From contig NZ_LRML01000004.1 in NCBI RefSeq assembly GCF_001647285.1, positions 186,001 to 250,000 on the forward strand: 64,000 bases of DNA, given 5' to 3'. Positions 50,674-59,784 of the stretch are shown here, piece by piece (the first letter of the stretch is position 1; each line of letters starts with the position of its first letter). The translations under genes were made by a program, and so were the position numbers. The notes under the pieces are model-generated. The model was not told the DNA's origin. It was given only the letters and a program-made list of their open reading frames with translations, and did not search any database. Source of the stretch: Rufibacter roseus (GTDB lineage: Bacteria > Bacteroidota > Bacteroidia > Cytophagales > Hymenobacteraceae).

Positions 50674-50709
50674 GTTTTAGCCTTGTTTTCTACAAAACAG
50701 CGCAAAAAC
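50674..50709. repeat. 36-nt palindrome, copy 26
   Basis: Left arm GTTTTAGCCTTG, right arm ACAGCGCAAAAAC. Fills the 42-nt gap between two convergent stops (4 and 2 nt away). Confidence 0.9.
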
Positions 50710-50711
50710 AA

Positions 50712-52043
50712 CTACCCTTCCCGCTCTTTAAATTTCACACCGTACTGTTCTAGCTCTTCCAGCACTGGCTCATACAGTTCAGCCTGAAGCGGTACCACCA
50801 CACCGGTTTGACGCAGTTTCCCCTGCAGCAGCAATTTGGTAGCTATGCCAATAGGTAAACCCACTGTTTTGGCCATGGCTGTTTTTACTTCATCTTCCCC
50901 AATTACTACCAATGAGGAGGTAAGAGATTTCCGCTGCCCGTTCAGCTCATACTCAAACTGGTGCAGCATCACAATCATGTCTTTGTCGCCGGGGCTAAGT
51001 TTCCATTTTTGGGTGAGCAACTTTTCTAGAGCTTGGGCAGGGGTAGCTTTTTCTAGATCTATAGGTAGTTCATCAAAAAGACCAGTCCACTCTACCAGAC
51101 GCAGTTCATCTGCTTCAGGGTTTAAACCAATGTACTTGGCCACCCGCTCCCGCAGATTTTTTTCTTGTGTTTTAGCAGGCAACAAGCTTTCCACCAGCTC
51201 CCGGTAAGTCATGCGGTCAGACCCCTCCAAAGAGTATGAGTCGTCGGTGAGGCCTAACTGCACCAGCACGTGCCACGCCTGGCAGTATCCAGCCCGCCTC
51301 AAGGTGCCGCGCAGCATGGTAGGTATATTATCCAAGCCATACAATTTCCGGTAGCCCAAAGAATCGCGGTTAGCGTAACCGTCAAAATAGCCAAAGCCAT
51401 CTACCAGAAACGTTTCAGTACGGTTAAAGAGGTGGTGGTACGGAATGTATTTATAGGTCCCATTCTGGATAAACTTAGCCGTGCCCTGACCAGCCAATAC
51501 CACATTGCGCGGGTTCCAGGTAAACTTGTAGTGCCACGGATTATTGTCTGACTCCGGAGCCACCAAACCACCAGTGAACGACTTGAAAGAAGTAACTGTG
51601 CCGCCCTGCGCTTTTATATGATGAATAATCTTGATGGCCGACATATGGTCTATGCCAGGGTCAAGACCACATTCCATGATAAAGGTGAGCCCTTTCTCTT
51701 TGGCTTCTTCATCCATGGCTTTTATTTCAGGTGGCACATAAGACGCCGTGACTAAATGTCTGTTTTGGGAAAGACAAGTCTCAGCTACCAAAGGATGAAA
51801 AGCCGCCGGCAACATAGAAATCACCACATCGGCCTCTACAATGCAGGTTTCCCGCTGGGCCAAGTCATGCACATCAAAAGGGAACACGCTCACCTGCTCA
51901 TGTTCCCGTACCTCTGGCGCCAGATGATCTACTGTGACATCTCCTATGGTCACCTGCCACTTTTCTGCGGCAGCGTTAGAAACCAGATAATCAATCAGAA
52001 CGGAGGCGGAGCGTCCGGCACCTAAGAGCAGAATCTTTTTCAT
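50712..52043 (-). CDS. Saccharopine dehydrogenase-like reductase
   Basis: 443 residues with an N-terminal NAD(P) fold (LLLGAGRSASVLIDYLV). VISMLPAAFHPLVAETCL, the ASYVPPEIKAMDEEAKEKG motif and GLDPGIDHMSA are typical of the LYS9 family (saccharopine reductase and carboxynorspermidine-type enzymes). C-terminal substrate domain ends VPLQAELYEPVLEELEQYG. In Bacteroidota such genes may serve lysine degradation or synthesis; the direction cannot be told here. Divergent from cdd. Confidence 0.9.
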   Translation of the reverse strand: MKKILLLGAGRSASVLIDYLVSNAAAEKWQVTIGDVTVDHLAPEVREHEQVSVFPFDVHDLAQRETCIVEADVVISMLPAAFHPLVAETCLSQNRHLVTASYVPPEIKAMDEEAKEKGLTFIMECGLDPGIDHMSAIKIIHHIKAQGGTVTSFKSFTGGLVAPESDNNPWHYKFTWNPRNVVLAGQGTAKFIQNGTYKYIPYHHLFNRTETFLVDGFGYFDGYANRDSLGYRKLYGLDNIPTMLRGTLRRAGYCQAWHVLVQLGLTDDSYSLEGSDRMTYRELVESLLPAKTQEKNLRERVAKYIGLNPEADELRLVEWTGLFDELPIDLEKATPAQALEKLLTQKWKLSPGDKDMIVMLHQFEYELNGQRKSLTSSLVVIGEDEVKTAMAKTVGLPIGIATKLLLQGKLRQTGVVVPLQAELYEPVLEELEQYGVKFKEREG

Positions 52044-52107
52044 AGCGGGTGTTCAGGGCGTTTATGGCTTACAAAATGGGCAATTTCTGGCGGACAGGCA
52101 ACCCTAC

Positions 52108-52137
52108 TTGGTTTTTCAGGCTATCTTATTAACTTTG
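52108..52137 (+). promoter_or_regulatory. Complete Bacteroidota promoter: TTG-N19-TAACTTTG
   Basis: TTG at 52108-52110 as -33 and TAACTTTG at 52130-52137 as -7 with 19-nt spacing. The same TTG would wrongly serve as a start codon for cdd. Confidence 0.65.
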
Positions 52138-52170
52138 ACTCCCGTACGAGGTCTGCGGCACCCGCACAAT

Positions 52171-52656
52171 ATGATAGAAAAAGTACAACTTACCATTACC
52201 TATGAGGTAGTTACTTCTGACGAAGAACTGACGCAAGAAGAACAGAAAGTGCTTCATTTGGCCCAACAAGCTACCCAAAATGCCTACGCCCCTTACTCCA
52301 ACTATTTAGTTGGTGCTGCCTTACTTCTCTCTGATGGCAGCATGCACCAGGGCACCAACCAAGAAAATGCCGCTTATCCGTCGGGCCTTTGCGCCGAACG
52401 CACTTTATTGTTTGGCGTAGGCTCTAATCATCCTGATAAAAAAATAGAGATGTTGGCCGTTACCGTACGCCGTAGACATGAAAAACATTTTCTGAAAGCC
52501 TGCCCCTGCGGCGCCTGCCGTCAGGTATTGGCCGAGTACCAGAACCGTCAAAATGCGCCTATCCGTTTGCTCATGCAGGCCGAAGACGGTAAAATAACCC
52601 GCTTGAATTCAGTAGAAGACCTGCTTCCGTTCATGTTCACCAAAGATCAGCTGTAA
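52171..52656 (+). CDS. cdd: Cytidine deaminase
   Basis: Zinc enzyme converting cytidine to uridine in pyrimidine salvage. 161 residues from ATG 52171. Motifs: AYAPYSNYLVGAALL, ENAAYPSGLCAERTLL (Cys ligand and catalytic Glu) and PCGACRQVLAEY (two Cys ligands). The homotetrameric short form with CAE instead of HAE. Promoter identified at 52108-52137. The esterase gene follows 11 nt downstream, so the two are likely co-transcribed. Confidence 0.95.
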   Translation: MIEKVQLTITYEVVTSDEELTQEEQKVLHLAQQATQNAYAPYSNYLVGAALLLSDGSMHQGTNQENAAYPSGLCAERTLLFGVGSNHPDKKIEMLAVTVRRRHEKHFLKACPCGACRQVLAEYQNRQNAPIRLLMQAEDGKITRLNSVEDLLPFMFTKDQL

Positions 52657-52667
52657 GCTTGGCTTCA

Positions 52668-53309
52668 ATGCATAGAACTATACAGGTTTCCCGTACGGCA
52701 CATCTGCATCAGCTGGGGGAACTGACCCCGCACACACAACACGTGTGGTTGGTTCTGCATGGCTACGGTCAACTTGCCAAGTACTTTGTACGTCATTTTG
52801 AAGTATTAGCGGACGAAACCACCGCCGTACTAGCACCCGAGGCCTTGTCAAGGTTCTATCTGCAAGGCTTCAACGGCCGCGTAGGCGCCACCTGGATGAC
52901 AAAGGAAGAACGTCTTCATGAAATACATGATTACATTGGTTATTTAAATGCCGTGTATGAGCAGGTCAGGTCGGAAGCCCCTCATGCCCAGCTTCACGTG
53001 TTAGGGTTCTCACAGGGTGCTGCCACTGCTTGCCGCTGGCTAGCTCAGGCGCACTGGCCGGTGACAGAGTTTGTGCTATGGGCTGGTGTGTTTCCGGAAG
53101 ATATGGAGATGACGGCTGCCCAGCAAAATTTGGCGAACACCCGCCTTACTTATGTGTATGGCTTGCAAGACGAATTTGTAGCCGATGACCGGGTGCAGGA
53201 GCAACTTAACCGTGTACGGCAAGTTGGGCTTCAGCCAAAAATTATCACGTTTGAAGGCAAGCATGAATTAAACGCAGAAGTGCTGCTACACCTAAAAAAA
53301 TTCTCCTGA
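52668..53309 (+). CDS. Alpha/beta-hydrolase, phospholipase/carboxylesterase type
   Basis: 213 residues from ATG 52668. Visible catalytic triad: Ser in LGFSQGAAT, Asp in GLQDEFVAD and His in EGKHELN. HGYGQLAKYF supplies the oxyanion region. Belongs to the dienelactone hydrolase/carboxylesterase branch; no lipase lid is evident. Likely a second gene of the cdd operon, although the biochemical link is unclear. A TTG at 52659 is disfavoured. Confidence 0.87.
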   Translation: MHRTIQVSRTAHLHQLGELTPHTQHVWLVLHGYGQLAKYFVRHFEVLADETTAVLAPEALSRFYLQGFNGRVGATWMTKEERLHEIHDYIGYLNAVYEQVRSEAPHAQLHVLGFSQGAATACRWLAQAHWPVTEFVLWAGVFPEDMEMTAAQQNLANTRLTYVYGLQDEFVADDRVQEQLNRVRQVGLQPKIITFEGKHELNAEVLLHLKKFS

Positions 53310-53323
53310 TTCATCTATTTAAT

Positions 53324-53331
53324 TATATTTG
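53324..53331 (+). promoter_or_regulatory. -7 box TATATTTG
   Basis: Perfect TAnnTTTG, 70 nt before the ATG at 53402, in an AT-rich leader. Confidence 0.5.
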
Positions 53332-53401
53332 CTCAAAATAATATATCTATACAATACTTATATATCATAAAATTTATCATTAATCTTTATTCAATCTTTT
53401 T

Positions 53402-54508
53402 ATGAAAACTTTTATTAGAACAATTCTCTTTGCCTTTTTAAGCCTGGCTCTTTGCGCTACCTCAACATGGGGGCAATCTTACAGATCTAACCAGAGCGGA
53501 ACCTCTTCAGATACCGGTCAACTCTACGACACCCAAAAGCGGATGGTCCTTTACACGGCCCGGTTTCCGGAATCAAAAAATATGCTGACGCAGTTTCTGC
53601 AGAACTTTGCCATCCGGATAAACAAGAAAGAGGAAACCACAGAATATCTGGAGGTAGAATTTACGGTATCACCAGAGCATTTGCCCAAACTTGACTCACT
53701 CAGCAATTTATTAGGCTGGATGGAAAGCAATGTAATGACCACGGTAGATAAAACAGAACGCGTTTCCAGGTACCACTATAATTTGGAAGACGAGCAAATA
53801 AAACTTGATAGCCTGCAGGCTGCCCTACACAGAGGCAATCTTACGCCTGAGTTGACAATCTCCCTTGAAAAAGGCATGGCTCAGTCAGAGGCCGTCATAA
53901 GAAACCTAAAAAGAGAACTCAAAACCATTAGCCAGCGCGACAGTTTGGCATTAGTCTCTATAAAGCTGCACGATGAAATAAGCGTACCCACCACCTCAGG
54001 CAAGGTGACGTTTGTGAACATGCCAGGCGTAGAGTACGGATTACTGTTTGTGGAGAACCCTAAGCCGGGCATAAGCTCTAAACTGTATCAGAGCTATTCA
54101 ATTAAATATATGTTTACGCGCGGCAAAAGCTACTTTACCGTGGGGGTTATGAAAGAGGTGAACCCAAACCCAGTAGAGGGCGCCACAGACAAAAGCGACT
54201 CTACCCGTTACGGCGAAATGTTTGCCTTTGGTTTTGGCCAGGACTTTTACCCTAAGCACTTTGGGCGAGGCAAGCGCAAGTTCTTTAACCTCTATACCGG
54301 CTATCAGTTAGGCTTGGCTATTCTCACACAAAATGACGAAGAAGACAGCCGCGCCATGCCTACTGCAAACCTGAGTATGGGGCTGGAACTGATTAAAACC
54401 AAACATATTTTACTAGACAACAAGGTAAGTTATTTTCTACCCCTACACGACCTGAACCGAAACCTCAGAGGCATTCTGTATAATGCTTCCTTCAACTTTG
54501 TGTTTTAG
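53402..54508 (+). CDS. DUF4349-like exported protein with outer-membrane-type barrel tail
   Basis: 368 residues with a signal peptide (TSTWGQ). Residues about 45-170 resemble DUF4349: RMVLYTARFPESKNML, a lipoyl-like alpha/beta unit (YLEVEFTVSPEHLPKLD) and a helical hairpin (DEQIKLDSLQAALH). The C-terminal half is beta-rich (YSIKYMFTRGKSYFTVGVM; YTGYQLGLAIL) and ends in Phe, as outer-membrane barrels often do. So a DUF4349-like periplasmic part joined to a barrel is proposed; this fusion is unusual. Its stop is 18 nt from a convergent gene. Confidence 0.7.
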   Translation: MKTFIRTILFAFLSLALCATSTWGQSYRSNQSGTSSDTGQLYDTQKRMVLYTARFPESKNMLTQFLQNFAIRINKKEETTEYLEVEFTVSPEHLPKLDSLSNLLGWMESNVMTTVDKTERVSRYHYNLEDEQIKLDSLQAALHRGNLTPELTISLEKGMAQSEAVIRNLKRELKTISQRDSLALVSIKLHDEISVPTTSGKVTFVNMPGVEYGLLFVENPKPGISSKLYQSYSIKYMFTRGKSYFTVGVMKEVNPNPVEGATDKSDSTRYGEMFAFGFGQDFYPKHFGRGKRKFFNLYTGYQLGLAILTQNDEEDSRAMPTANLSMGLELIKTKHILLDNKVSYFLPLHDLNRNLRGILYNASFNFVF

Positions 54509-54526
54509 CAGGTTGTCTGGCAGTAT

Positions 54527-54925
54527 TTATTGGTCATTGCCCCACATGCCGGGCATGACAATCTCCAGCAGGTGTTGGTCAGGGTCACGGAAGTAGCATG
54601 ACTTGCGGTTGTGAGGCCACTCCTGCTCGTGTTCGATGGCAATAGCGGCCTGCTGCAGCTTTTCTTTCCAGCTTAAGTACTCCTCTGGCTCGCATTCAAA
54701 CGCAACATGCAATTGGCCGTACCCAAAGTGTGGGGGCAGATCATTTATTTCTTTGGTCACCTCTGCTATAAAACAAAGCAGCACTGAACTTCCGGTTCTG
54801 AAAAACACATGACGCCCTGCAGCCTCTGCAATAATAGGGAGCCCTAAAACTTGATTGTAGAACTGGGTGGTACGGGTCAGGTCTTGCACGTACAGGCAAG
54901 TTTCTTTGATTTGGCGAAATTTCAT
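54527..54925 (-). CDS. VOC family (glyoxalase-like) protein
   Basis: 132 residues, two beta-alpha-beta-beta-beta halves. TCLYVQDLTRTTQFYNQVLGLPII is the standard first strand and helix; the second half has YFRDPDQHLLEIVMPG with the metal-binding Glu. Could be glyoxalase, extradiol dioxygenase-like or fosfomycin-type resistance protein; nothing in context decides. Preceded in the same direction by the SDR gene. Confidence 0.88.
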   Translation of the reverse strand: MKFRQIKETCLYVQDLTRTTQFYNQVLGLPIIAEAAGRHVFFRTGSSVLLCFIAEVTKEINDLPPHFGYGQLHVAFECEPEEYLSWKEKLQQAAIAIEHEQEWPHNRKSCYFRDPDQHLLEIVMPGMWGNDQ

Positions 54926-54973
54926 ACGTAAGGCATTTTCTTACTCTACCAGTAAACTCACCTTATGTTGCCT

Positions 54974-55009
54974 GTTTATGGCTTGTTTTCGTAAAAACAG
55001 CTTAAAAAC
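54974..55009. repeat. 36-nt palindrome, copy 28
   Basis: Left arm GTTTATGGCTTG, right arm ACAGCTTAAAAAC. Overlaps the left part of the terminator at 55005. Confidence 0.75.
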
Positions 55010-55047
55010 AGAAAAGCCTTTCATATGCTGAAAGGCTTTTCTGTTTT
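55005..55047 (-). terminator. Terminator overlapping the SDR stop
   Basis: Perfect 19-bp arms (AAAACAGAAAAGCCTTTCA and complement) with loop TATGC. Begins at the SDR stop codon on the minus strand. Confidence 0.85.
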
Positions 55048-55798
55048 ATTGGCGGCTGATAACGGTAGCTGATGCCTGAGCTGTTGGAAGCACCATCACC
55101 TCTGCCAGATTCACGTGTTTAGGCCGGGTGACCATAAAGTGAATAATTTCAGCAATATCTTCTGCCACTAAAGGCTCAAAACCTTGGTACACGCTGGCCG
55201 CGCGGGCCTTGTCGCCTTTAAACCGTACTTCAGAGAATTCTGTCTCTACGGCACCGGGGTTCACTTCTGAAACTTTGATACCCTCATGCACCAAATCAAT
55301 GCGCATGCTTTTAGAGAGGGCGTCAACAGCAAATTTACTGGCGCAGTATACGTTGCCGTTGGCGTAAGCCTCTTTGCCGGCAATTGAACCGATATTTATG
55401 ATGTGGCCGCTCTTTCGCTCAATCATGCCTGGCAGCACCGCTTTTGTCACGTACAACAGGCCCTTCACGTTAATATCCAGCATGGCGTCCCAGTCATTGA
55501 CATCGCCGCTCTGGATGGGCGCCAGACCGTGTGCATTTCCAGCGTTATTAATGAGCACGTCTATTTGACGCCATTCTTCCGGTAGGTTCTGGACCGCCTC
55601 CTGCACGGCGGCGTTATCACGTACATCAAACTGAAGGGTCTTTACTTGATCTGCCCCGAATAAATCAACCAGTTCATGTAAACGTTCCTCTCTTCTGCCG
55701 GCTGCAATAATTTTAAAACCGTTCTGCGCCAACACAACGGCTGTGGCTTTGCCTATTCCAGAAGTAGCACCAGTTACAAAAGCTATTTTCTGCGCCAT
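55046..55798 (-). CDS. SDR oxidoreductase, YdfG-like
   Basis: 250 residues from ATG 55798. NADP motif VTGATSGIGKATA, NNAGNAHGL, catalytic Ser in NIGSIAGKEAY, and YCASKFAVDAL with Tyr and Lys. The pattern fits serine/3-hydroxy acid dehydrogenases of the YdfG group. A longer frame to 55963 reads through the porT C-terminus region and carries no fold features, so it is rejected. Ends in a terminator. Substrate likely a small 3-hydroxy acid, unproven. Confidence 0.9.
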   Translation of the reverse strand: MAQKIAFVTGATSGIGKATAVVLAQNGFKIIAAGRREERLHELVDLFGADQVKTLQFDVRDNAAVQEAVQNLPEEWRQIDVLINNAGNAHGLAPIQSGDVNDWDAMLDINVKGLLYVTKAVLPGMIERKSGHIINIGSIAGKEAYANGNVYCASKFAVDALSKSMRIDLVHEGIKVSEVNPGAVETEFSEVRFKGDKARAASVYQGFEPLVAEDIAEIIHFMVTRPKHVNLAEVMVLPTAQASATVISRQ

Positions 55799-55808
55799 GG
55801 GGAGGTTA

Positions 55809-56564
55809 TTATTCAAAATTGAGGTATAGAGTAATGGTATTGGTGGTGAGACGCTGCATGGTGTTGTAGTACAAGTTGTTGTGCGCCGGCTCATGCAAGT
55901 TTGTGATACCCCTTGAATACCTGAGTTCTGGAGAGAACTTGAAAAAGGGGTAAAACATATCAAACCCTACGCCATACTCAATAGTAAAATCTGAGCTGCC
56001 CACCTGCAATAACTCTGGGTTTCCTTTTTTAATACCGCCCACCACAAAAGATGGTTTTACGCCCGCTATGAAATACATCTGGCTGTTTTTACGGCGCAAA
56101 GACTCATATTTCACCAACAAAGGCATTTCAAGGGAAAAAGTATTGACCTCCTGCACTACATAATCATCTGTAGAAACAGACCGTAAATCACCCTTATAGT
56201 CTATAGCCCGACCGTGATAGCCTACGCCTGGTTGAAAGCGCACCAGAAAATTAGGAGCCAACCGGTAGGTAGCAATGAAATTGACGTTGAACCCCACCCG
56301 GTTTACTGCATTAGCAGAGTAAGCAGAATCAGTCTGCAAGCGGTTTACATAGCTACGTGAATGCTCTAGCTGATACCAAGACGTGTTCAAACCCAAAGAA
56401 AAGCCCCACCGCAGAAGCCGTTCTTCATACCCTGGTAGGTTTTCGGTTTTAATTCTGCCTTGCGAAAAAGCCGGGGAAGACAACCCCAACAAAAAGATAA
56501 TGAGTACGGCTACTATTTTTTGCCCGTGTAAATGGAGCTGATGCCGAAAGTAAGTGAGTGCCAT
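55809..56564 (-). CDS. porT: Type IX secretion/gliding protein PorT
   Basis: Outer-membrane eight-stranded barrel of the T9SS. 251 residues: signal peptide (about 12-35, SSPAFSQG), [65 protein letters not shown] and a C-terminal [13 protein letters not shown]. The start ATG overlaps the end of ubiE by 52 nt, the ubiE-porT arrangement typical of Bacteroidota; overlap implies translational coupling. Distant PorQ and PorE-like genes share the system. Confidence 0.92.
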   Translation of the reverse strand: MALTYFRHQLHLHGQKIVAVLIIFLLGLSSPAFSQGRIKTENLPGYEERLLRWGFSLGLNTSWYQLEHSRSYVNRLQTDSAYSANAVNRVGFNVNFIATYRLAPNFLVRFQPGVGYHGRAIDYKGDLRSVSTDDYVVQEVNTFSLEMPLLVKYESLRRKNSQMYFIAGVKPSFVVGGIKKGNPELLQVGSSDFTIEYGVGFDMFYPFFKFSPELRYSRGITNLHEPAHNNLYYNTMQRLTTNTITLYLNFE

Positions 56565-57235
56565 TCTGTGGTTTTAAATCCGATTTTATTTAAAATAGTC
56601 AGAAAGTCTTTGCCATCTGGGAACGCCTGCACCGACTCAGGCAGGTACGTATAAGCGGCATTATCTTTAGAGATGAGCTTTCCGAAAACCGGTAGTATGT
56701 GCTTGAAATAAAAATTATAGGTCTGTTTCATAGGAAACTTCTGCGGCTTGGAAAACTCAAGAATTACCGCTTTCCCACCAGGCTTCAGAACCCTGTACAT
56801 TTCTGATAAGCCTTTCTCCAGGTTCTCAAAGTTACGCACTCCAAAAGCCACCGTAATGGCGTCAAAATGGTTGTCTGGAAACTGGATGTTCTCAGAATCT
56901 CCTAACTGCAGCTCAATTACGTTTTCCAGCCCGCGCTTTTTAATTTTCTCGCGGCCCACCGCCAGCATTCCTTCAGAGATATCAAGACCAATAATCTGCC
57001 GGGGCTTTAAACGCATCGCCTCCAGGGCAAAGTCGCCGGTACCGGTGGCAATATCCAGCAACAACTGTGGTTTGGTCTGCTCTAGCAGTTTCACCGCTTT
57101 CTTACGCCAAATAATATCTATACCCGCACTCAGGAAATGGTTAAGGAAGTCATAGCGCTTGGCTATGCTGTTAAACATTTGGGCAACCTGCGTCTTCTTT
57201 CCGGTCTCTTGATCTTTATAAGGAACTACTGACAT
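56513..57235 (-). CDS. ubiE: Demethylmenaquinone methyltransferase
   Basis: Last step of menaquinone synthesis, a SAM-dependent C-methylation. 240 residues. N-terminal [19 protein letters not shown] is the UbiE signature, with SAM motif [44 protein letters not shown] and [14 protein letters not shown]. The -7 box at 57263-57270. First gene of a unit with porT (overlapping) and the SDR gene (10-nt gap) behind. Confidence 0.96.
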   Translation of the reverse strand: MSVVPYKDQETGKKTQVAQMFNSIAKRYDFLNHFLSAGIDIIWRKKAVKLLEQTKPQLLLDIATGTGDFALEAMRLKPRQIIGLDISEGMLAVGREKIKKRGLENVIELQLGDSENIQFPDNHFDAITVAFGVRNFENLEKGLSEMYRVLKPGGKAVILEFSKPQKFPMKQTYNFYFKHILPVFGKLISKDNAAYTYLPESVQAFPDGKDFLTILNKIGFKTTEWHSLTFGISSIYTGKK

Positions 57236-57262
57236 GTATTGTTACTTCTCAATTTGAAAGGG

Positions 57263-57270
57263 CAAAGCTA
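57263..57270 (-). promoter_or_regulatory. -7 box TAGCTTTG (minus strand)
   Basis: Perfect TAnnTTTG, 28 nt before the ubiE ATG. Confidence 0.55.
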
Positions 57271-57327
57271 CTATGGTTTAACTACATTTTACCGATAATG
57301 TTGTAAGTCGCCTCTACTCTTACGCAC

Positions 57328-57356
57328 AAAGCCCCAGCCAAAAGGGCTGGGGCTTT
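57328..57356. terminator. Hairpin between the PorE-like gene and ubiE
   Basis: AAAGCCCCAGCC / GGCTGGGGCTTT, loop AAAAG. On the minus strand it follows the PorE-like stop by about 45 nt, but the T run is on the plus side. Confidence 0.65.
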
Positions 57357-57392
57357 GTTTTTGGGCTGTTTTAAGAAAATCAGCTTTAAAAC
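57357..57392. repeat. 36-nt palindrome, copy 29
   Basis: Left arm GTTTTTGGGCTG, right arm ATCAGCTTTAAAAC. Ends 8 nt past the PorE-like stop and abuts the hairpin at 57328. Confidence 0.8.
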
Positions 57393-57400
57393 ATAAATGC

Positions 57401-59347
57401 TTATTGTTCGTCGGCTCTTCTGATGACGTTGAACTCAGTGCGGCGGTTCAGCTGCATGTTTTCAGCGGATGTATTAGGCGCAGCCGGACGACGCTCTCCG
57501 TAGCTCACGGTAATTAATCTGTTAGGGGCAATACCTTGCTGAATCAGGTAGTTATAGGCTGCCATAGCGCGATTTTCACCTAACTGAATGTTGTAGGCAT
57601 CTGAGGCACGTGAGTCAGTGTGTCCGTCAATAGAAAGGCGTAGAGTTGGATTTGCCTTCAACACCCGTGCTATATTATCTAACTCAGTAATTGACTCAGC
57701 ACGAAGGTTGTACTTATCAGTATCGAAGTAGATGCGTTTGAAGGCAAAGGCGCCACCACTTATGGCTGTTTCATCTACAAAATCAATATAGAAGTCTTTC
57801 TCTACCACAGTGGTGTCATTCAAAGAAAGCGGCACCTCAAATTGCTCGTTGGCTATGTTTTTACCGTCACGTGACAAGGCTACCTGGTACGGACGAGAAG
57901 ACAGCACGGTCACTTGGTAAGTACCCGAATCTGGTTTTGTCACATCTCTGTACTCAAGTGGGGTATTGTTTGCAGCCTTACCAGTGAAAACCAACTCAAC
58001 CCCTGGTATAATGGTACTGTCCCGCAGGCTGTATACACGCCCCTTAACAATAGCATTACGGATGTAGTTGATGGTGTAAATGTCTTTTTCACCGTAGCCA
58101 CCCATACGATAAGAAGAAAGGTACGCCAAACGTCCATCTGAACTTAAACGGTAATAAGTATCATCATCTGGCGTGTTGATTGGGTAACCCATGTTTTCAG
58201 GTCTGCTCCAGCGGCCAGAAACGGTGTCAAACTCTATTTTGAAGATATCGTACCCACCCATTGTGTTATGGCCACGTGAACTGAAGAACATGGTTCTGCC
58301 ATCTGGGGTAAAGTAAGGGCTATCTTCATCAAACGGTGTATTCACTCCGTTTCCAAAGTTTCTAGGCGCTCCCCAATCACCATTGTCCATTCTTTTTGAA
58401 TAGTAAATGTCAAGGTCACCATTTTCTGAAAAACGGTTGGTAGAGAAATAAAGCGTACTTCCATCTGGAGTGATATAGGCATCACTTTCAAATTCACGTG
58501 AGTTGATGTTGCTGTTCAGTTTAGTTGGCGGGGTCCATTCACCAGTCTCGCCACGGCTTGAAACAAAGATGTCACCGTTTTGGTCCTGACGGTACATGAG
58601 CAGCTTTTGGTCATTATCAAAAAGTTGGATAGAAGCATCGTGCCCGGTACCGTTCAGTCTGCCGCTCAACGAACGGGGGGCAGACCATGAATCTGGCCCC
58701 AAACGGTCAGCTTCAAAAATATCTTCGTAGTATTCACCGTCTTCGGCCTCTTTGCCACCGGTTACGGCTCTACTTCTGGAAGTAAACAACAGGTAGTTAT
58801 CATCTTTTGAGATAACTGGGCTATGTTCTGAATAAGCTGTATTGACCTCAGGGCCAAGGTTTTTCACGAACACATCTTTAGGGTTAGCCACTTCCTTTTT
58901 GGCGTTACGTGCATGCTGTATCAGAAGAGCGGCCTGCTCTTTGCCTTCCACATCGCGTTTGCCTAGTGTCTTCTGGTAATCCTGAGCATTCTTGATGGCC
59001 TCATCAAATTCATAGTTCACCAAATTCACCCGGCCCATCCAGTAAAGGGCGTCTTCCCCAACTTTCGGCTTAAGGGTGTAGGCTTTCTTAATGTACTCGC
59101 CTGCTTTCTCTTTGTCAAAGGCAATTAAGCTAATACCTGCCCGGTAAAGGGCTTTGGCATTATCCGGATCCCTTTCCAGCACCTGCTCATAATAAGGCAA
59201 GGCTGCACGGAAATTGGCTTGGTTGAACATCTTATCTCCTTTTCTGATAAGCTGGCGAGTACTCTGCCCCATGGCAGCAGTGACCATGAAGAATAGAGTC
59301 AGAAATAATAATGATGTTTTTAACAACCGTTTGTCTAAGTAATCCAT
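57401..59347 (-). CDS. PorE-like OmpA-family protein (second)
   Basis: 648 residues. Signal peptide (FFMVTAAMGQ), TPR segment (QANFRAALPYYEQVLERDPDNAKALYRAG), PD40 propeller (GSTLYFSTNRFSENGDLDIYYS; GRTMFFSSRGHNTMGGYDIF), carboxypeptidase-regulatory-like domain (VKGRVYSLRDSTIIPGV) and an OmpA domain with IDGHTDSRASDAYNIQLGENRA. This order is that of PorE, which tethers the T9SS to peptidoglycan. Conservation of the propeller and OmpA parts is better than in the copy at 8670, so this may be the true PorE, but paralogs are common and the pair cannot be separated by sequence alone. Confidence 0.88.
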   Translation of the reverse strand: MDYLDKRLLKTSLLFLTLFFMVTAAMGQSTRQLIRKGDKMFNQANFRAALPYYEQVLERDPDNAKALYRAGISLIAFDKEKAGEYIKKAYTLKPKVGEDALYWMGRVNLVNYEFDEAIKNAQDYQKTLGKRDVEGKEQAALLIQHARNAKKEVANPKDVFVKNLGPEVNTAYSEHSPVISKDDNYLLFTSRSRAVTGGKEAEDGEYYEDIFEADRLGPDSWSAPRSLSGRLNGTGHDASIQLFDNDQKLLMYRQDQNGDIFVSSRGETGEWTPPTKLNSNINSREFESDAYITPDGSTLYFSTNRFSENGDLDIYYSKRMDNGDWGAPRNFGNGVNTPFDEDSPYFTPDGRTMFFSSRGHNTMGGYDIFKIEFDTVSGRWSRPENMGYPINTPDDDTYYRLSSDGRLAYLSSYRMGGYGEKDIYTINYIRNAIVKGRVYSLRDSTIIPGVELVFTGKAANNTPLEYRDVTKPDSGTYQVTVLSSRPYQVALSRDGKNIANEQFEVPLSLNDTTVVEKDFYIDFVDETAISGGAFAFKRIYFDTDKYNLRAESITELDNIARVLKANPTLRLSIDGHTDSRASDAYNIQLGENRAMAAYNYLIQQGIAPNRLITVSYGERRPAAPNTSAENMQLNRRTEFNVIRRADEQ

Positions 59348-59784
59348 AGGTTAGCTTTTAATACTTGCTTCTTTTTTTGCGCAAAACTTAATAAAATAAG
59401 CTAGAAGTTAGCTTCAGTCAAGTGCCCGCTGTTCTTGGTCAATATATTCACAGCACAATAATATCTAAATTCTACAATATACATTATAGCAAATACAATA
59501 TTATTACGTGCTCTACACTAAAATAGCTGGCAGTAAACCAATATTTCTGTTCAAGACCTTTCTTACCTTCTACCTTTGGGCATACGATACTCATAAAATC
59601 AAAAAATGGTTTTCCTTTTATGCATGAAAATTCAAGCTCTCATTATGCTTAAAACAGCTTTTCAATTGGGTTGGCAAATATTTGGTACCTTTGAGAAATC
59701 TGAAGAGGCACCTATATCTGTTCTTTCACCGTAGGTTTAGAGCGTATAGCATCAGCTGCCTTCAATTCCATTAGAGAAGCTCAT
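59348..59784. other. Divergent AT-rich intergenic region
   Basis: No gene; contains an AT-rich stretch and the engB promoter. Confidence 0.55.
59686..59693 (+). promoter_or_regulatory. -7 box TACCTTTG
   Basis: Perfect box; TTG at 59666-59668 is 17 nt upstream. A 90-nt leader precedes the engB ATG. Confidence 0.6.

Noticed and set aside
55799-55963. Long N-terminal extension of the SDR gene
   Set aside because: Ser/Thr/Cys-rich and antiparallel in register to the porT gene end; the nucleotide-binding fold starts at 55798.
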